This document shows positions 35,409-45,667 of a DNA stretch of 64,000 bases, in pieces. The notes beneath the pieces were generated by a model. It worked only from the letters and a program-made list of their open reading frames with translations, did not search any database and was not told the origin of the DNA. A program made the position numbers and the translations under genes. Numbering within the stretch: the first letter of the stretch is position 1; the number at the start of each line of letters is the position of its first letter. This stretch comes from Phragmites australis (lineage: Eukaryota; Streptophyta; Magnoliopsida; Poales; Poaceae): contig NC_084929.1 in assembly GCF_958298935.1 (NCBI RefSeq), forward strand, positions 682,001 to 746,000. The letters run 5' to 3'.

Positions 35409-35699
35409 CTCATCATGCTCATTCATGCATGCCCAATTTCTACTCCATATATACATGCACTCATGTATATGTTCTGGATTATTGTTAATTATTGAACTCC
35501 GTTATTCATTTCCTTTTAACTTGTACTTGTTTGTATACTCACGCGACATATATAAAATGTCTTTTTTTTGAAATCGGTAGAAGATCTGCCAATTTTATAT
35601 TGATAGAGAAGGAGAAAGAACATAACCTTTTAAGGGATCAAAACAAAAAAAAGGAAAAGGAAACCAATTAGGGTTGCGAAAGAAAAGATGCTAGCCTCT

Positions 35700-38600
35700 T
35701 GGCTCCCGTCAGGCATCAAGCCCGAGCCTCCTTCTTGATTTTCGCCGCAAGGGCAATCGTCGTATTCTTACAGTGTTGGAAAATTCTCCCACTCCTCTCG
35801 TTCCATAGCTCCCGAATTGTAAGGATGATGAGGGATCTAAAGGCCTTAGGTGACACTCCTTGCAGGGAGCCTATTGCAGTTCACCATTTGTTGACTGTTT
35901 CAAAGATATTTCATGCCGTTGTACAGTTGGCTCTCCCGGTACACCAAGTGTAGATGGTCTCCTATACGCGCCTAGAGAATCTATAGTGTGTGAAAATGTG
36001 GATCGCTAGTTCTGCATAGTGGGCAAGTCTTTTGGTTCAGCCATCCCCTCATTATGAGCCTGTCCGCATTCCAAATTCGATTTTGGAACGCAAGCCAAAA
36101 AAAAAACTTGCACTTTGGTGGCGCCCATACATTCCAAATGAGGTGCTCCATATCTAAGTATGCCGCTCCTAAGAACTGCGCTTGGTAGGCTAAGGTGGCA
36201 GTATATTCTCCATGGGAGGTGAGGCTCTAGATGATAGAATCGGGGACATTTTCATTTAACTGGATCTGCTGTAGGCGTGTCCATAGGAGGACAAATTCAA
36301 CTAGGGTCTGAGCAGAAGAGATAGCAGTAAAGTTGATGTGCCGCGCCCAAGAGTTGTTATGCATAGCCTCCCTCACCTTCTGATTCATCCTTTTGGAAAT
36401 TGCAAAGATGTCCCTTCAGAGATCCCCCTTAGATTCATGCCGAATGCCAGAAACATGCTTTTTCCCATTTCCAATGAAGATCGTGGTAGCCGCTGCAAAG
36501 AGTGCCCGATCCATGTCAGTGCAAGTTGTAGGCATCCCAACCCATGGTTTATTGTCTGCTGTCCATTCGTACCACAACCAACGAAGTCGGAGTGCTCTTG
36601 CGAATTTTCTCAGGTTTAGGATGACTAGTCCCCCAAGTTTTGTAGGGCAGCAAATACGTCTCCAATTGACTTTGCATCCCCCCCCCCCCCCCCGCCTGTA
36701 ATTCTGTTTGTGCCAGACCACAGAAAAGTGCGTCTCTTGGAGTCTATTTCTTCAAGGACGTTTGATGGGGCCTTCAATGCAGTCAATAAATAAATAGGTT
36801 ATGATGTGAGTAGTGATTTCACTAAGGCCTTGCGCCCTGCTGGGTTCAGGTGCCGTCCTTGCCAATTTGCTAGACGGTCACTCGCTTTATCAATGATTGG
36901 TTGAAAATCTGCTTTTCTAATGTGCATTAAGGTGGTTGCCAAGCCCAAATGTTTAATCGGGAAAGAAGTGCAGACTGCCGGGAGGTTCGCCAAGATGGAG
37001 TCCAGGTCAATGTCTCGGCATCTAATGGGGGCCACCATATTCTTATGTAGATTGATGTTTAAACCTGTTACTCTACCAAAATATAGTTGCCCTTCAACTT
37101 CGAGGATCCCATCATCGGTTGCTTGGTCGAGTAGTCATTTTAACGGGTCGATGGCTAGGATAAAGAGGAGCAGGGAGAGCTGGTCGCCTTAGCGTAACCC
37201 TCTCCCGTGTTGTATGCTTGTACTTGATGCCCCATTTAGCATAACTTTTGAGGAGGAGGTTGTGAGAAGCGCAATCAACCAATTTCACCATCTTTGCGGA
37301 AAACCTCTCCATTGGAGGAGAACAAGTAAGTAATCCCATCGTACAGAATCGAAAGCCTTTGCAATGTCGAGCTTGAGGAGTAGAGCTAGGGTCTGAGATT
37401 TATGGAACCACCGAGCCAAATTTCGAACGTACATGTAGTTATCGTGGATGACTCTCTTTTGGATGAATGCACTTTGCCTGTTGGAGACTAGGAAGTTCAT
37501 GAGAGGTTGCAACTGTAAGGCAAGGATTTTGGTGATGAGCTTCACCACTCCATGGATGAGACTAATGGGCTTGGAGTTAGCAACTCTATCAGCTCCTTCT
37601 TTCTTGGGGATAAGGATGATACTAGCAGAATTAAGCAAGTTCAGATTATCGGTTAGTTGGTTGCGGAAGGCATGGATCACTGCCATTAAACCTTGCTTGA
37701 TAATGTCCCAACATGATATGAAGAAAGCCACCATGAAGCCGTCCGTCCCTAAGACCTTGTCCTTAGGCATCTGCTTGAGTGCAGTGAGGAGCTCCTCCTG
37801 AGTGAATGGGTCAGCAATGTGTGTTAGGTTCATTGATGGGATGTCAAACATTTCCTAGTCGAAGTCTAAGTCTCTTTGCTGTGAGGCCCTCATTACCGCT
37901 ATGAAGTGTTCTTGGACAAGTTCCATTTTCTCTTCATGAGAGGTCTCCCAACCATTTTGTTTTATAGTTTCGTGATGAAATTCTTTCTCCTGCTTGAGTT
38001 GTTTTTCAGGTGAAGATATTTTGTATTTGCATCCCCCACCCTAAGGTTTGTTATGCGTGAAGATTGCAGTTTCCGCGCACGCTCAAGAATGGCAAGGCCC
38101 AAAACCCTGTTCTTTAGGTTAGCTCTAAGTTCCCTTTCCTCCAAAGTGAGTGTTCTACTCTCTTGAGCAATGTCAAGCTGGAGTATAATTTCTTGGGCTA
38201 TGTGGAATTGCATCTTGGTACCTGACACCAAATTTTTGCTTCAAAAGTGAAGATTCTTCGCTGCGGTGATGAGCCTATGGTGCAGCCTGTGCATCAGTTC
38301 TATTGGGAGGGGGGGGGGTTAGTTCGCTCCATGCTATTTGGACCACATTATTGAAACCCAACATAGCTAGCCAGAAATTCTCGAACTTGAAGTGCTTCGG
38401 CCGTGATGGGTTGCGTTGATTGGAAAGGAGTAGAGAGCAGTGGTCGGAGTGTGAGGATGCAAGCGCATGTAGGACATGTGAGTCAAAAGCAAGGTTTCAC
38501 GCCTCATTGCAAAAAACTCTATCTTGTCTGACCAGGGTTGGGTTCTCCTTCTCGTTACTCCATGTAAACTTCCTATTTTGAAGATGGATCTCCTTCGGGC

Positions 38601-39315
38601 TACAATGGTTGAGCATGTCACGAAACTGTTTCATACGCCGACGGTTTAGGTTTGTGTTGTTCTTGTCACCTGCTTTGTAAATAAGGTTGAAGTCACCCAG
38701 GATGAGCCACTTTTCCCCTGTTGGCGGTAATGTGTCTCAAATCTCATCGAGGAAGGCTGACTTATCACAATTGCGCGAGGGGACGTAGACTGTGGTTAGG
38801 ATGAAGGATGTGTCGGTCTCTTTGACTATCGCTTTGGCTGAGATGGAGTGTTCTTTCTGGTCAAAGACTGAGATGTCAATGTAGGTATCATTCCACAACA
38901 ACAAAATTCCCCCACGCGTCCCGTTGGCCGGCAGGAACGTGAAATTTCTCAGACAGAAACCACCCGCGTAGTATGCTAGCGATTGGTCTATGGTACTCAA
39001 TTTTGTCTCCTGGAGACAGGTGATGTGGCAGTTTGTTGAGGCAAGGCACTCATGCACTGTATCTCTTCTTGCCTTCTTGATGAGGCCCGTACATTCTAGC
39101 ATATTATGTCTAGCTACGCGTTTAACATGGAGAAAAGGTGGTTGCGTTGTAATTGGCTTTCCTGTGATGAGCAGGTTGGAGTCGCAAGAATACACAGATG
39201 ATGCGAAGTGAATGGTTGAAGATAGTTTTGATACAAGTGGAGCACCGGACGTCCATGCCACTAAAAGCCCAACGCGGTGGGCTGCACCGACGCGAGATGC
39301 AGAATAGACCGACAT
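35700..39315 (-). pseudogene. L1 ORF2 remnant: endonuclease, RT, zf-RVT
   Basis: From high to low coordinate, the endonuclease part has HITCLQETKLS near 39020, GGILLLWND near 38905 and LILGDFNLIYKAGDKNN near 38690. The reverse transcriptase has TQEELLTALKQMPKDKVLG near 37790, ASIILIPKKEGADRV near 37610, RQSAFIQKRVIHDNY near 37455 and KLDIAKAFDSVRWDYLL near 37355. The zinc-binding end has LNQKTCPLC near 36025. A C15 run at 36679-36694 and several stops and shifts break the frame, so no functional protein can be made. Confidence 0.85.
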
Positions 39316-39399
39316 GATGACAGAACATAGTAGCCATAGAAGAAAAACTAGATGGAGCGCAAACTTGATCTTCTTGGCAGGTGAAGTGACGCATCAGGC

Positions 39400-42300
39400 T
39401 AGTTGGGGCCGTCTCCACGACCCCACCCGCTGCCTCCTGTCCACCGAGGGCAATCAGAGCCCGATCTACCTCCTTGGTGCCCTTCTTATCAAGGTGGAAG
39501 AGAGCTATCAGAGTAGCAATAACCTCCCGAGGGAGGGGTCCCTTGAACATGTCTAGGTACTCCCTGATTGCCTGCTTGATCGGGGAGAGTTTATCTTTGA
39601 GGTAGCCCAGCTTTTTGCAAAGATTTCATCATGCTTGCTCTTGTATCGGCAGACATTTGAGCCTATTGCAGGCCTGCCGCTTGCTGCACCAGAGCTTGGT
39701 GGGGTCGATTGGAGAGCGCTGCACTTTCATCTTTAGCTTGATGATGGGTGGTGCCGGGGCAAGAAGCAGGGCTTGTGGAGGAGTCACAAACATCCTTGCC
39801 AGATTCGGTGTGGTAGTGCCCGACGCAGAGGGAGCCGTGGGTGTGATCATTGGCCCCGGGTGGGTTGTTACCAAGTGGGGTGTTGGAGTCCCCTACGATG
39901 TTGCAGGCCTGTTGAGCGGGGTGTTGGAGTCCATATGCTACGCATCCAGAAAATACGGACACGTCTCAGCGCGCGGCAGGAATTAAGTGGGCGATGCAAC
40001 TAGAGCAGGAGCTAGTAGCATGCTGTCGCGCATGGCCACGCTTAGTGTGGCCTGAGTGGAGGTGGCCACCACCATAGTGATGGGGCTCGGATGGAGTGGT
40101 GAGGTGGCGAAGTCGGAGACTGCCGCGAGTTCCATGCGACGGAGGGCCTCTTCAACCTGTTGCACTGAAGGAGCAGCTAAATGGTACTTCCATGACCCCG
40201 CATCAAGTGGATGATCCGTAGTTCCTGTCTTGATGAACCATGCTTCATTTTGCGTGCAGGACAGCAGCGGTGTATTAGTGGTGAGAAGCCCGTCTGCCAG
40301 GTGACAAGCCTTGCTGATGTACTCATCCGCGTTCTTCATCCATCGCAGTTGAGAGTCTTGCAAATCACGCAACCAAGAGCGCACCGGTAACATAGAATCA
40401 CACAAAGAAGAATGAACTTTTTTTGCCCAACACATGCTGAAGGTCACCGCGAAGAGCTGCAGCCTGGGTGGAGAACAGCCGTTGTAGATCGACCAATTCC
40501 TTGGCCCGGAGCTCCTCCACCAAAGGCAGCTTGAAGCTGAAATCCACCGGGAGTGCATACGTGGGTTCGATCACGGCATCATGCTGATGACATATCCCAC
40601 GGCGTCCCCCGTTCTGATCCCTCCTCCGTGAGGAGCGTTTACGCTCCCTGTGTGGCCTGTCGTGACCCCTATCGCCACCATGGGCGTGTTGACGCCTAGG
40701 GCAACCTAAATGGTTGTCGTCATCGTTCGAGTCGTCGCGGCAGCGTTGATGCTTGTGATGTCACACGTGGTTGTCTCCATGATTGCATTCACCACGTCTG
40801 TGGTCACCATGCTTCTCGCGGTCGCCTCTACCGTGCTGAGCGTCCCGGTGACCACGGCCAATGCGATCATCGTCAAACTCGTTGCGTGGAGGTGCAGGGT
40901 GTTCGTACACCTGGCTGGGTCCTGGCTTACCATCCCGCTTGCCCCTGAACCAGGAGAAGGGGTGTGGAGCGAACAAGTGTTGGAGGATCTCGTTGCCTCT
41001 GGAGTCGAAGCCGATGGAGGAGTTGGTGTAGTCCTCAAGCTGGTCCAAGTGCATGAGCATGTGGTACTTTGTGTCGTATTGCCACCTTTCCGGCGGGCAA
41101 TGTTATCCTAGACGCTAAACACTAGCTAGTCGGTCACCCTCAGTCTAGCGTCTAAACGGTCTAAACCACCGTCTAGACGATTTAAACGTTTTAAACTTTA
41201 TGTACTGTAGCAACAAAAATATGAGACAAAATAGCTATTGTGCTAGACATTTTTCAAGTGATAATGTGATATTTGTGGCATACCTTATAGAGGCTGAAAT
41301 GCAGCTTAATTACTTCAATCAATCTTCTATTGTGTTCGCCAATCAATCCAATAATTATCATAACAATTTGAATTGTCTACAAAAGAATATGGCAAATATC
41401 AGTAAGACATTAAGATTTCAGTCCAAAATTAATTTACCAAACCAAATTTTCGCTCAATCGCGCCCTGCTGCCGCTCGCCATCGACGAGATGGCCATCTAG
41501 ACACATGCGCAGCCATTTAAACGCGTTTAGCTCGTGTTTAATAACTCTGTTTAAACCGTTTTTGACCGTTGTTGACCGTCTAAATGCGTCTAGCATTTAA
41601 TTCAGTGTTTAGGCCCTAAACTGCACATAGACCCACCGTTTAGCGTTTAAACGCGTTTAGGAGAACACTGCCGGTGGGACAACAACAACCTAGATGGAGG
41701 AGGAGGGGTTTCCCAGCGCCCTGTGCGTGAAGAGCAGCCACATCACCTTGGGGATGGCACTAGGGTTGGCCGTCCACACCCACAGGTTGATGATGCTGGT
41801 GTCGGTGGGCTGAAGCATATCCGTCTTGATGTAGTCAGAGAGCAAGTGCAGTCGATGAACTTCTTGGTGATGTCTGGTGACCAGGAATGCATCGGGATCC
41901 CCACCAAGCACAGACAAACCCTGAAGAACATAGCCGCGCCGAAAGCCTTGGCTAGGCTACACCAGGGTCGCAGCTGAAGCTCGACGTCGTTCCGCTTGAT
42001 ACGTCACTATCGTAGTGCCGCCTCGTAGTGCTTCTTCTTATGAAACTTGATGAGGTAGGTGTCCGGGCTATGGGTGGAGACGGTGGCCTCCTCAATGTGT
42101 CGTGCGCCACCTCCTGGAGGGAGGCTGAATGCCCACGGAACGTGGGCAGTTCCCTCCCATTCCTTGATCTCCTGCTCGATGTCGAAGGAGGTTGGGATGA
42201 TGTAGGTGTCCTCCTCTGGGCGCATGTTGGGGTGGCCGAGCACCATCGTGGTCAGAGGAGCACCTTCGCATGCCGAGACCGAGGAGTTACGCTAGGCCAG

Positions 42301-43050
42301 GGGTGGTGAGCATGAGCGCGCTGAGCAACCGTCCCCTGGTGTGCTGCAATGTTGAAGGCTCTTGTTCCTTGGTGACGGTGAATGAGTGCGGGGCCGCCAA
42401 CGTTGAAGTAGAGGTGGGTGCAACTTTGTTCCCGGTGCCCCAAGTGACGACCCTAGAAGCACTGCACCGGGTCACGGCAGGCGGCAGAACGGTGGTCGGT
42501 AGCCAAGCACCGAAGCAGCGCCCCCTTGTGAGCTCACAGAAGAGGGAGAGTGCGCTGGGATGGTGCCGTTGCTGGGTACTTGAAGGCGGGCGAGCGGCAT
42601 GCCCATGCCGCCCGTCGCATCGAAGAGGAGAACGGTGTAGCTCCCGACTTGAATGTGTCCCTTCCTCCACCAATAGCGTTCTATAACCTGCATCCAGCCC
42701 GAATCTCATAAGGATGTCGCCCTCTCACTAGCCGGGAGGCGCAGTGGTGCCCAGAGTGAATCTGGGTCATGGCGACGTGACCACGTGCCGAAAGCAAGCC
42801 GCGCAGGGCTACTGGAGTTAGCAGTGATTGTGTCTTCAGCCCAGTCGTTGGGGAGGAGCAGTAGTGACCAAGCGCAGGGAGGACTTAGAGGTTGGTGCGG
42901 GGGGTTAAATGCAGAAGGGGGTGGTCTCTTGACCACCTCGGCATAGGAGGGGGGTCGAGAAGCCTCAGACTTGGGCATAGGTGGAACCACGAGGTCATCC
43001 TCGAGCTCCGGCGGGTGCGATTTGGGCGACGGCGGTGGCAACAAGTCGAT
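39400..43050 (-). pseudogene. L1 ORF1 remnant (DUF4283/zinc-knuckle type), split by a MITE
   Basis: Minus-strand fragments in several frames include PPSYAEVVKRPPPSAFNPPH near 42930 (a typical plant L1 ORF1 N-terminal linker). They also include PDTYLIKFHKKKHYEAAL near 42020 (DUF4283-like) and a His/Arg/Asp-rich stretch at 40600-40900. A tail, LCKKLGYL near 39610, resembles the C-terminus of grass L1 ORF1 proteins. The hAT-like MITE at 41098-41670 interrupts it. Decay prevents a single model. Confidence 0.6.
41090..41678. mobile_element. hAT-type non-autonomous element (MITE) nested in L1
   Basis: The element is 41098-41670 (573 bp). It starts CAATGTTATCCTAGACGC and ends GCGTTTAGGAGAACACTG, so its termini are imperfect inverted repeats of CA(A/G)TGTT(A/C)TCCTA. 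It is flanked by 8-bp duplications CCGGCGGG (41090-41097) and CCGGTGGG (41671-41678) with one mismatch. CAGTG-type ends with 8-bp duplication are the hAT signature. Subterminal TTTAAACG and CGTCTAGACG-type motifs repeat. No transposase is encoded. Confidence 0.8.
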
Positions 43051-43310
43051 TGGGTAGGGGTGGATCTATTGGTTGACGGCGAGTGGATTTGGAGGGTATT
43101 GGGTGGCTTGAAGCTCCGAAGGGCTCGAGCCACGCCAGATCTTGGGGGCTAGGGTTGGTTGTGGCTGTGGCCGGGCGTCGGAGGAGTTGGAAACGGGGTT
43201 GTCCCAGCAGCGGCCGGTGTGGGGGTGGGGGTGGGGTGGGTTCGGCGCAGGGTCGCTCTCTCTCTCTCTCTCACGCTTCATTCAAAACCACACTTCCGTA
43301 TATAAAGTGT

Positions 43311-44998
43311 TGAGGGAAGTAAAGGTATAGACGCTAATAAATCTTTCTTGCAAATGCTCTACGAATGCTGATGCGGCAGATATGATGGTTAAGAGTAGAT
43401 CATCAATGAATACGATGAATGAGAGTATGGTGCTGGTGTGTACGTAACATCTTGTAAGAAACTAAAACGTTTGTATGTATACCAGTGCTAGCTCCTGCTG
43501 TTGTCTGTGACTGTGTTAGTAAATGTTTGTCTTAATCGTATATTAGTAAGGTCTGGTTGGAAACATGGATATTTCCCGTTATGGTGCTTGTCGGCCTCCT
43601 GGTTCTCTGTAATTTTTTTCTCTTTAGAGCGAGCTTTCTATATATGTGTTGTGTTGCATGCGTTGGCCAGTCATAATCGAATAACAACTCTTTGTCTGGG
43701 ACATGGATCTTTTAACCTAAGTTCATCTACACCCATACTACGTATTACATGGTCACCTAATTAACGTAACTAACTAATTTAACTACGAGAAGAATGACAC
43801 GGTTTGTGAACCGCGTGTAGCGTAGTTGGTTAGGCCGTCGGTTGAGTTCGCCAGCCCGCCAGTGTTTGAGCGTTGCCACTATCACAAAAACCCTAATACG
43901 GTGGGCAATCGGATCAAGCTGTTCTTTCACCCAATTAATCAGATCAGTAGACCAATGAGCTAGCTAGGCTATTCTGCCTGTTTCACGATCTTTTTTCCTC
44001 CTGCGACAATCGATTTTTTAAGGCTTTTGTAACAATGTAATTAATTAGAGCGCTGTAAGAATACATAATCGTCTAGTAAACTAAACGTCCGGTTGTTTGT
44101 CGCTAGTGCAAACGATCGATTTTTCCGCCCTCCAATCCAGATTTGACGGCATGTGATCTCTTCCCCTCTCCCCCTCCTCTAGAAGCAACCTAGCTGCCGC
44201 TTTGTCCCGCCCTTTGAACCCTAACCCCAAGCTGCCCCTGCCTCTCCTCACCCTCACCGGCCGCTGCCCTCGTGCCGCCGTGCCTGACCGCTGTCGTCGC
44301 CTCTCCGGCGGCGTGCTGTACGTGTGTCCGTCTGTCACAGCTACCTAGCGTAATAGCTAGCCTACTGCATACACCGCACATTGTAGTGTAACGCATGCAT
44401 GCACAACAGTGTGAGTGAGTGAGTGATCACTATTCATGTTCATTTTTTTACACAAAGTAATCATTCATGCAAGATTCATCGATGATCCATCTTGGTCTAT
44501 CCAGGCATTATCCACCACACAGCTAGCCGGACAATTGCGGTTAGTGCTGCTTGCTGCCAACTCACTACTGCTGCTGAAGTACTGATCTGCTGTTCCTGCA
44601 CGTTGGACATGCATGGACGCTAGCTGCTTTCCATTCATCCACAGTTCAATGCATGCATGCATGTATCCACCAAATGAAGAAACGTCGAAGGAGAAACGCA
44701 TGCATGGCGGCTAACCGTTTCCATGTATGTTGTTTCAACAGCGCGGCTGGATCGGAGGAGTTTGAATCTGAATTCCCAAGGAAAATAAGGAAGCATGCAG
44801 CAACAATATGGATTAACGAGAATGAATTGAAACACGAAACTAAGATCGAAAGACGAATCTCATCCAAGGGAAATGCAACAAGTAAACATAGTACATAAAG
44901 GGAGGAAGGATGGGAACATGGAGGCCAGCGGCCGGCATAAGTAGATACATGCATGGCATGGATGATCCACTCTGTTCGCTGAAGAATCCAGCTTCTAG
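43311..44998. other. spacer with a possible SINE
   Basis: No protein gene is recognised. A tRNA-like stretch lies at 43811-43900 (see the separate entry). A GC-rich block at 44160-44330 has open frames without known domains. GCATGC-type runs occur near 44648-44664. A small frame at 44653-44898 has no recognisable domain. Confidence 0.35.
43811..43900 (+). mobile_element. possible tRNA-derived SINE head
   Basis: TAGCGTAGTTGGTTAGG (43819-43835) resembles a Pol III A box. CAGTGTTTGAGCG (43860-43872) resembles a B box of the GGTTCGAGCC type, at a distance usual for tRNA-derived SINEs of grasses. The 3' end and target duplication were not found. It cannot fold as a complete tRNA. Confidence 0.45.
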
Positions 44999-45313
44999 CT
45001 AGTGGGCGTCGTCGGTGTCGTGCCAGCAGACGAGCATGGAGACGCAGCGCCGCACGATGTAGAACCGCGCCCGCTGCTCCTTGAACTTCCGGGACAGCCG
45101 CGCGCCCGCCCCCAGCTTGTTCCCGCCCCGCCTCCTGTTCTCCTCCTCACCCCACGCTCGCTGTTTCACGCCGCCGCCGCCGCCTGCCGCCGCCGTTGAC
45201 TCGATCTCCAAGTCCGACGACGAAGACCACCTCCTGCTCCGCACCGGGCCCTTGTTGCCGCTGCTCATCAGCTGCTGCATCGCCGTCTTCTCAGTCTCCT
45301 CGCATGCTTCCAT
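44999..45313 (-). CDS. RTFL: ROTUNDIFOLIA-like/DEVIL small polypeptide
   Basis: RTFL/DVL peptides are plant-specific, plasma-membrane-associated small proteins that alter polar cell proliferation and organ shape when overexpressed. The last about 30 residues carry the defining domain, LSRKFKEQRARFYIVRRC then VSMLVCWHD. I choose the ATG at 45313, giving 104 residues (MEACEETEKT...). An upstream in-frame ATG at 45412 would add 33 residues unlike the family, and a TATA-like box ends only about 20 bp beyond it. The N-terminal two thirds are Ser-, Gly- and Arg-rich, as usual. No intron is needed and the domain looks intact. Confidence 0.87.
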   Translation of the reverse strand: MEACEETEKTAMQQLMSSGNKGPVRSRRWSSSSDLEIESTAAAGGGGGVKQRAWGEEENRRRGGNKLGAGARLSRKFKEQRARFYIVRRCVSMLVCWHDTDDAH

Positions 45314-45434
45314 GCCTTCCCTCCTTGTGCTGTTGTGCACTTGTACCTGTATATGGAGATCGAATTGGAGATGAAATGGCGAAGAGGTGATAGAATTCAG
45401 TGTACGTAGCAAGTGAAATAATCCGAGTTGCTGG

Positions 45435-45442
45435 CTTTTATA
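45435..45442 (-). promoter_or_regulatory. probable TATA box of the RTFL gene
   Basis: On the minus strand TATAAAAG lies about 120 bp upstream of the chosen RTFL start. With a transcription start about 30 bp downstream it would leave a 5' UTR of roughly 90 bp and place the ATG at 45412 at or before the cap site. This supports the shorter protein. Confidence 0.5.
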
Positions 45443-45667
45443 ATCTCTGGGTTGGCGCTGTCAGCAAACGGGCTCGGCCGTATTTGCCCGACTGGTAACT
45501 GAACTCAGCTGAGCTGAGCAAGACAAACCAGAAGCAACACCACCACTGCACTTTCTGTTTGCATAAAGGAAGGATTTTTTTTTTTTTATAAAGGAACACC
45601 ACCACTACCCTTTCGTATACATAGAACCTTCGTGTCCTGATGGTTTCTCAAACCAAACAGGGATGAC

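Larger units (their letters stand above)
35549..43310 (-). mobile_element. L1-type non-LTR retrotransposon with target duplication
   Basis: The element occupies 35561-43298 and reads on the minus strand. It is flanked by TATATAAAATGT (35549-35560) and TATATAAAGTGT (43299-43310), a 12-bp target duplication with one mismatch. Its poly-A tail is the T8 run at 35562-35569. In its own direction it has a GA-rich start, a broken ORF1, a broken ORF2 (endonuclease, reverse transcriptase, zf-RVT) and the tail. About 7.7 kb long, including a 573-bp MITE at 41098-41670, it is close to full length but dead from frameshifts and stops. Confidence 0.9.

Noticed and set aside
36338..43330. Numerous plus-strand ORFs across 36-43 kb
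   Set aside because: They lie antisense to the L1 remnant, whose minus-strand frames carry endonuclease, RT and ORF1 motifs.
44081..44396. Minus-strand GC-rich ORFs as a gene
   Set aside because: No recognisable domain, low-complexity Arg/Gly composition, and no splice or promoter context.
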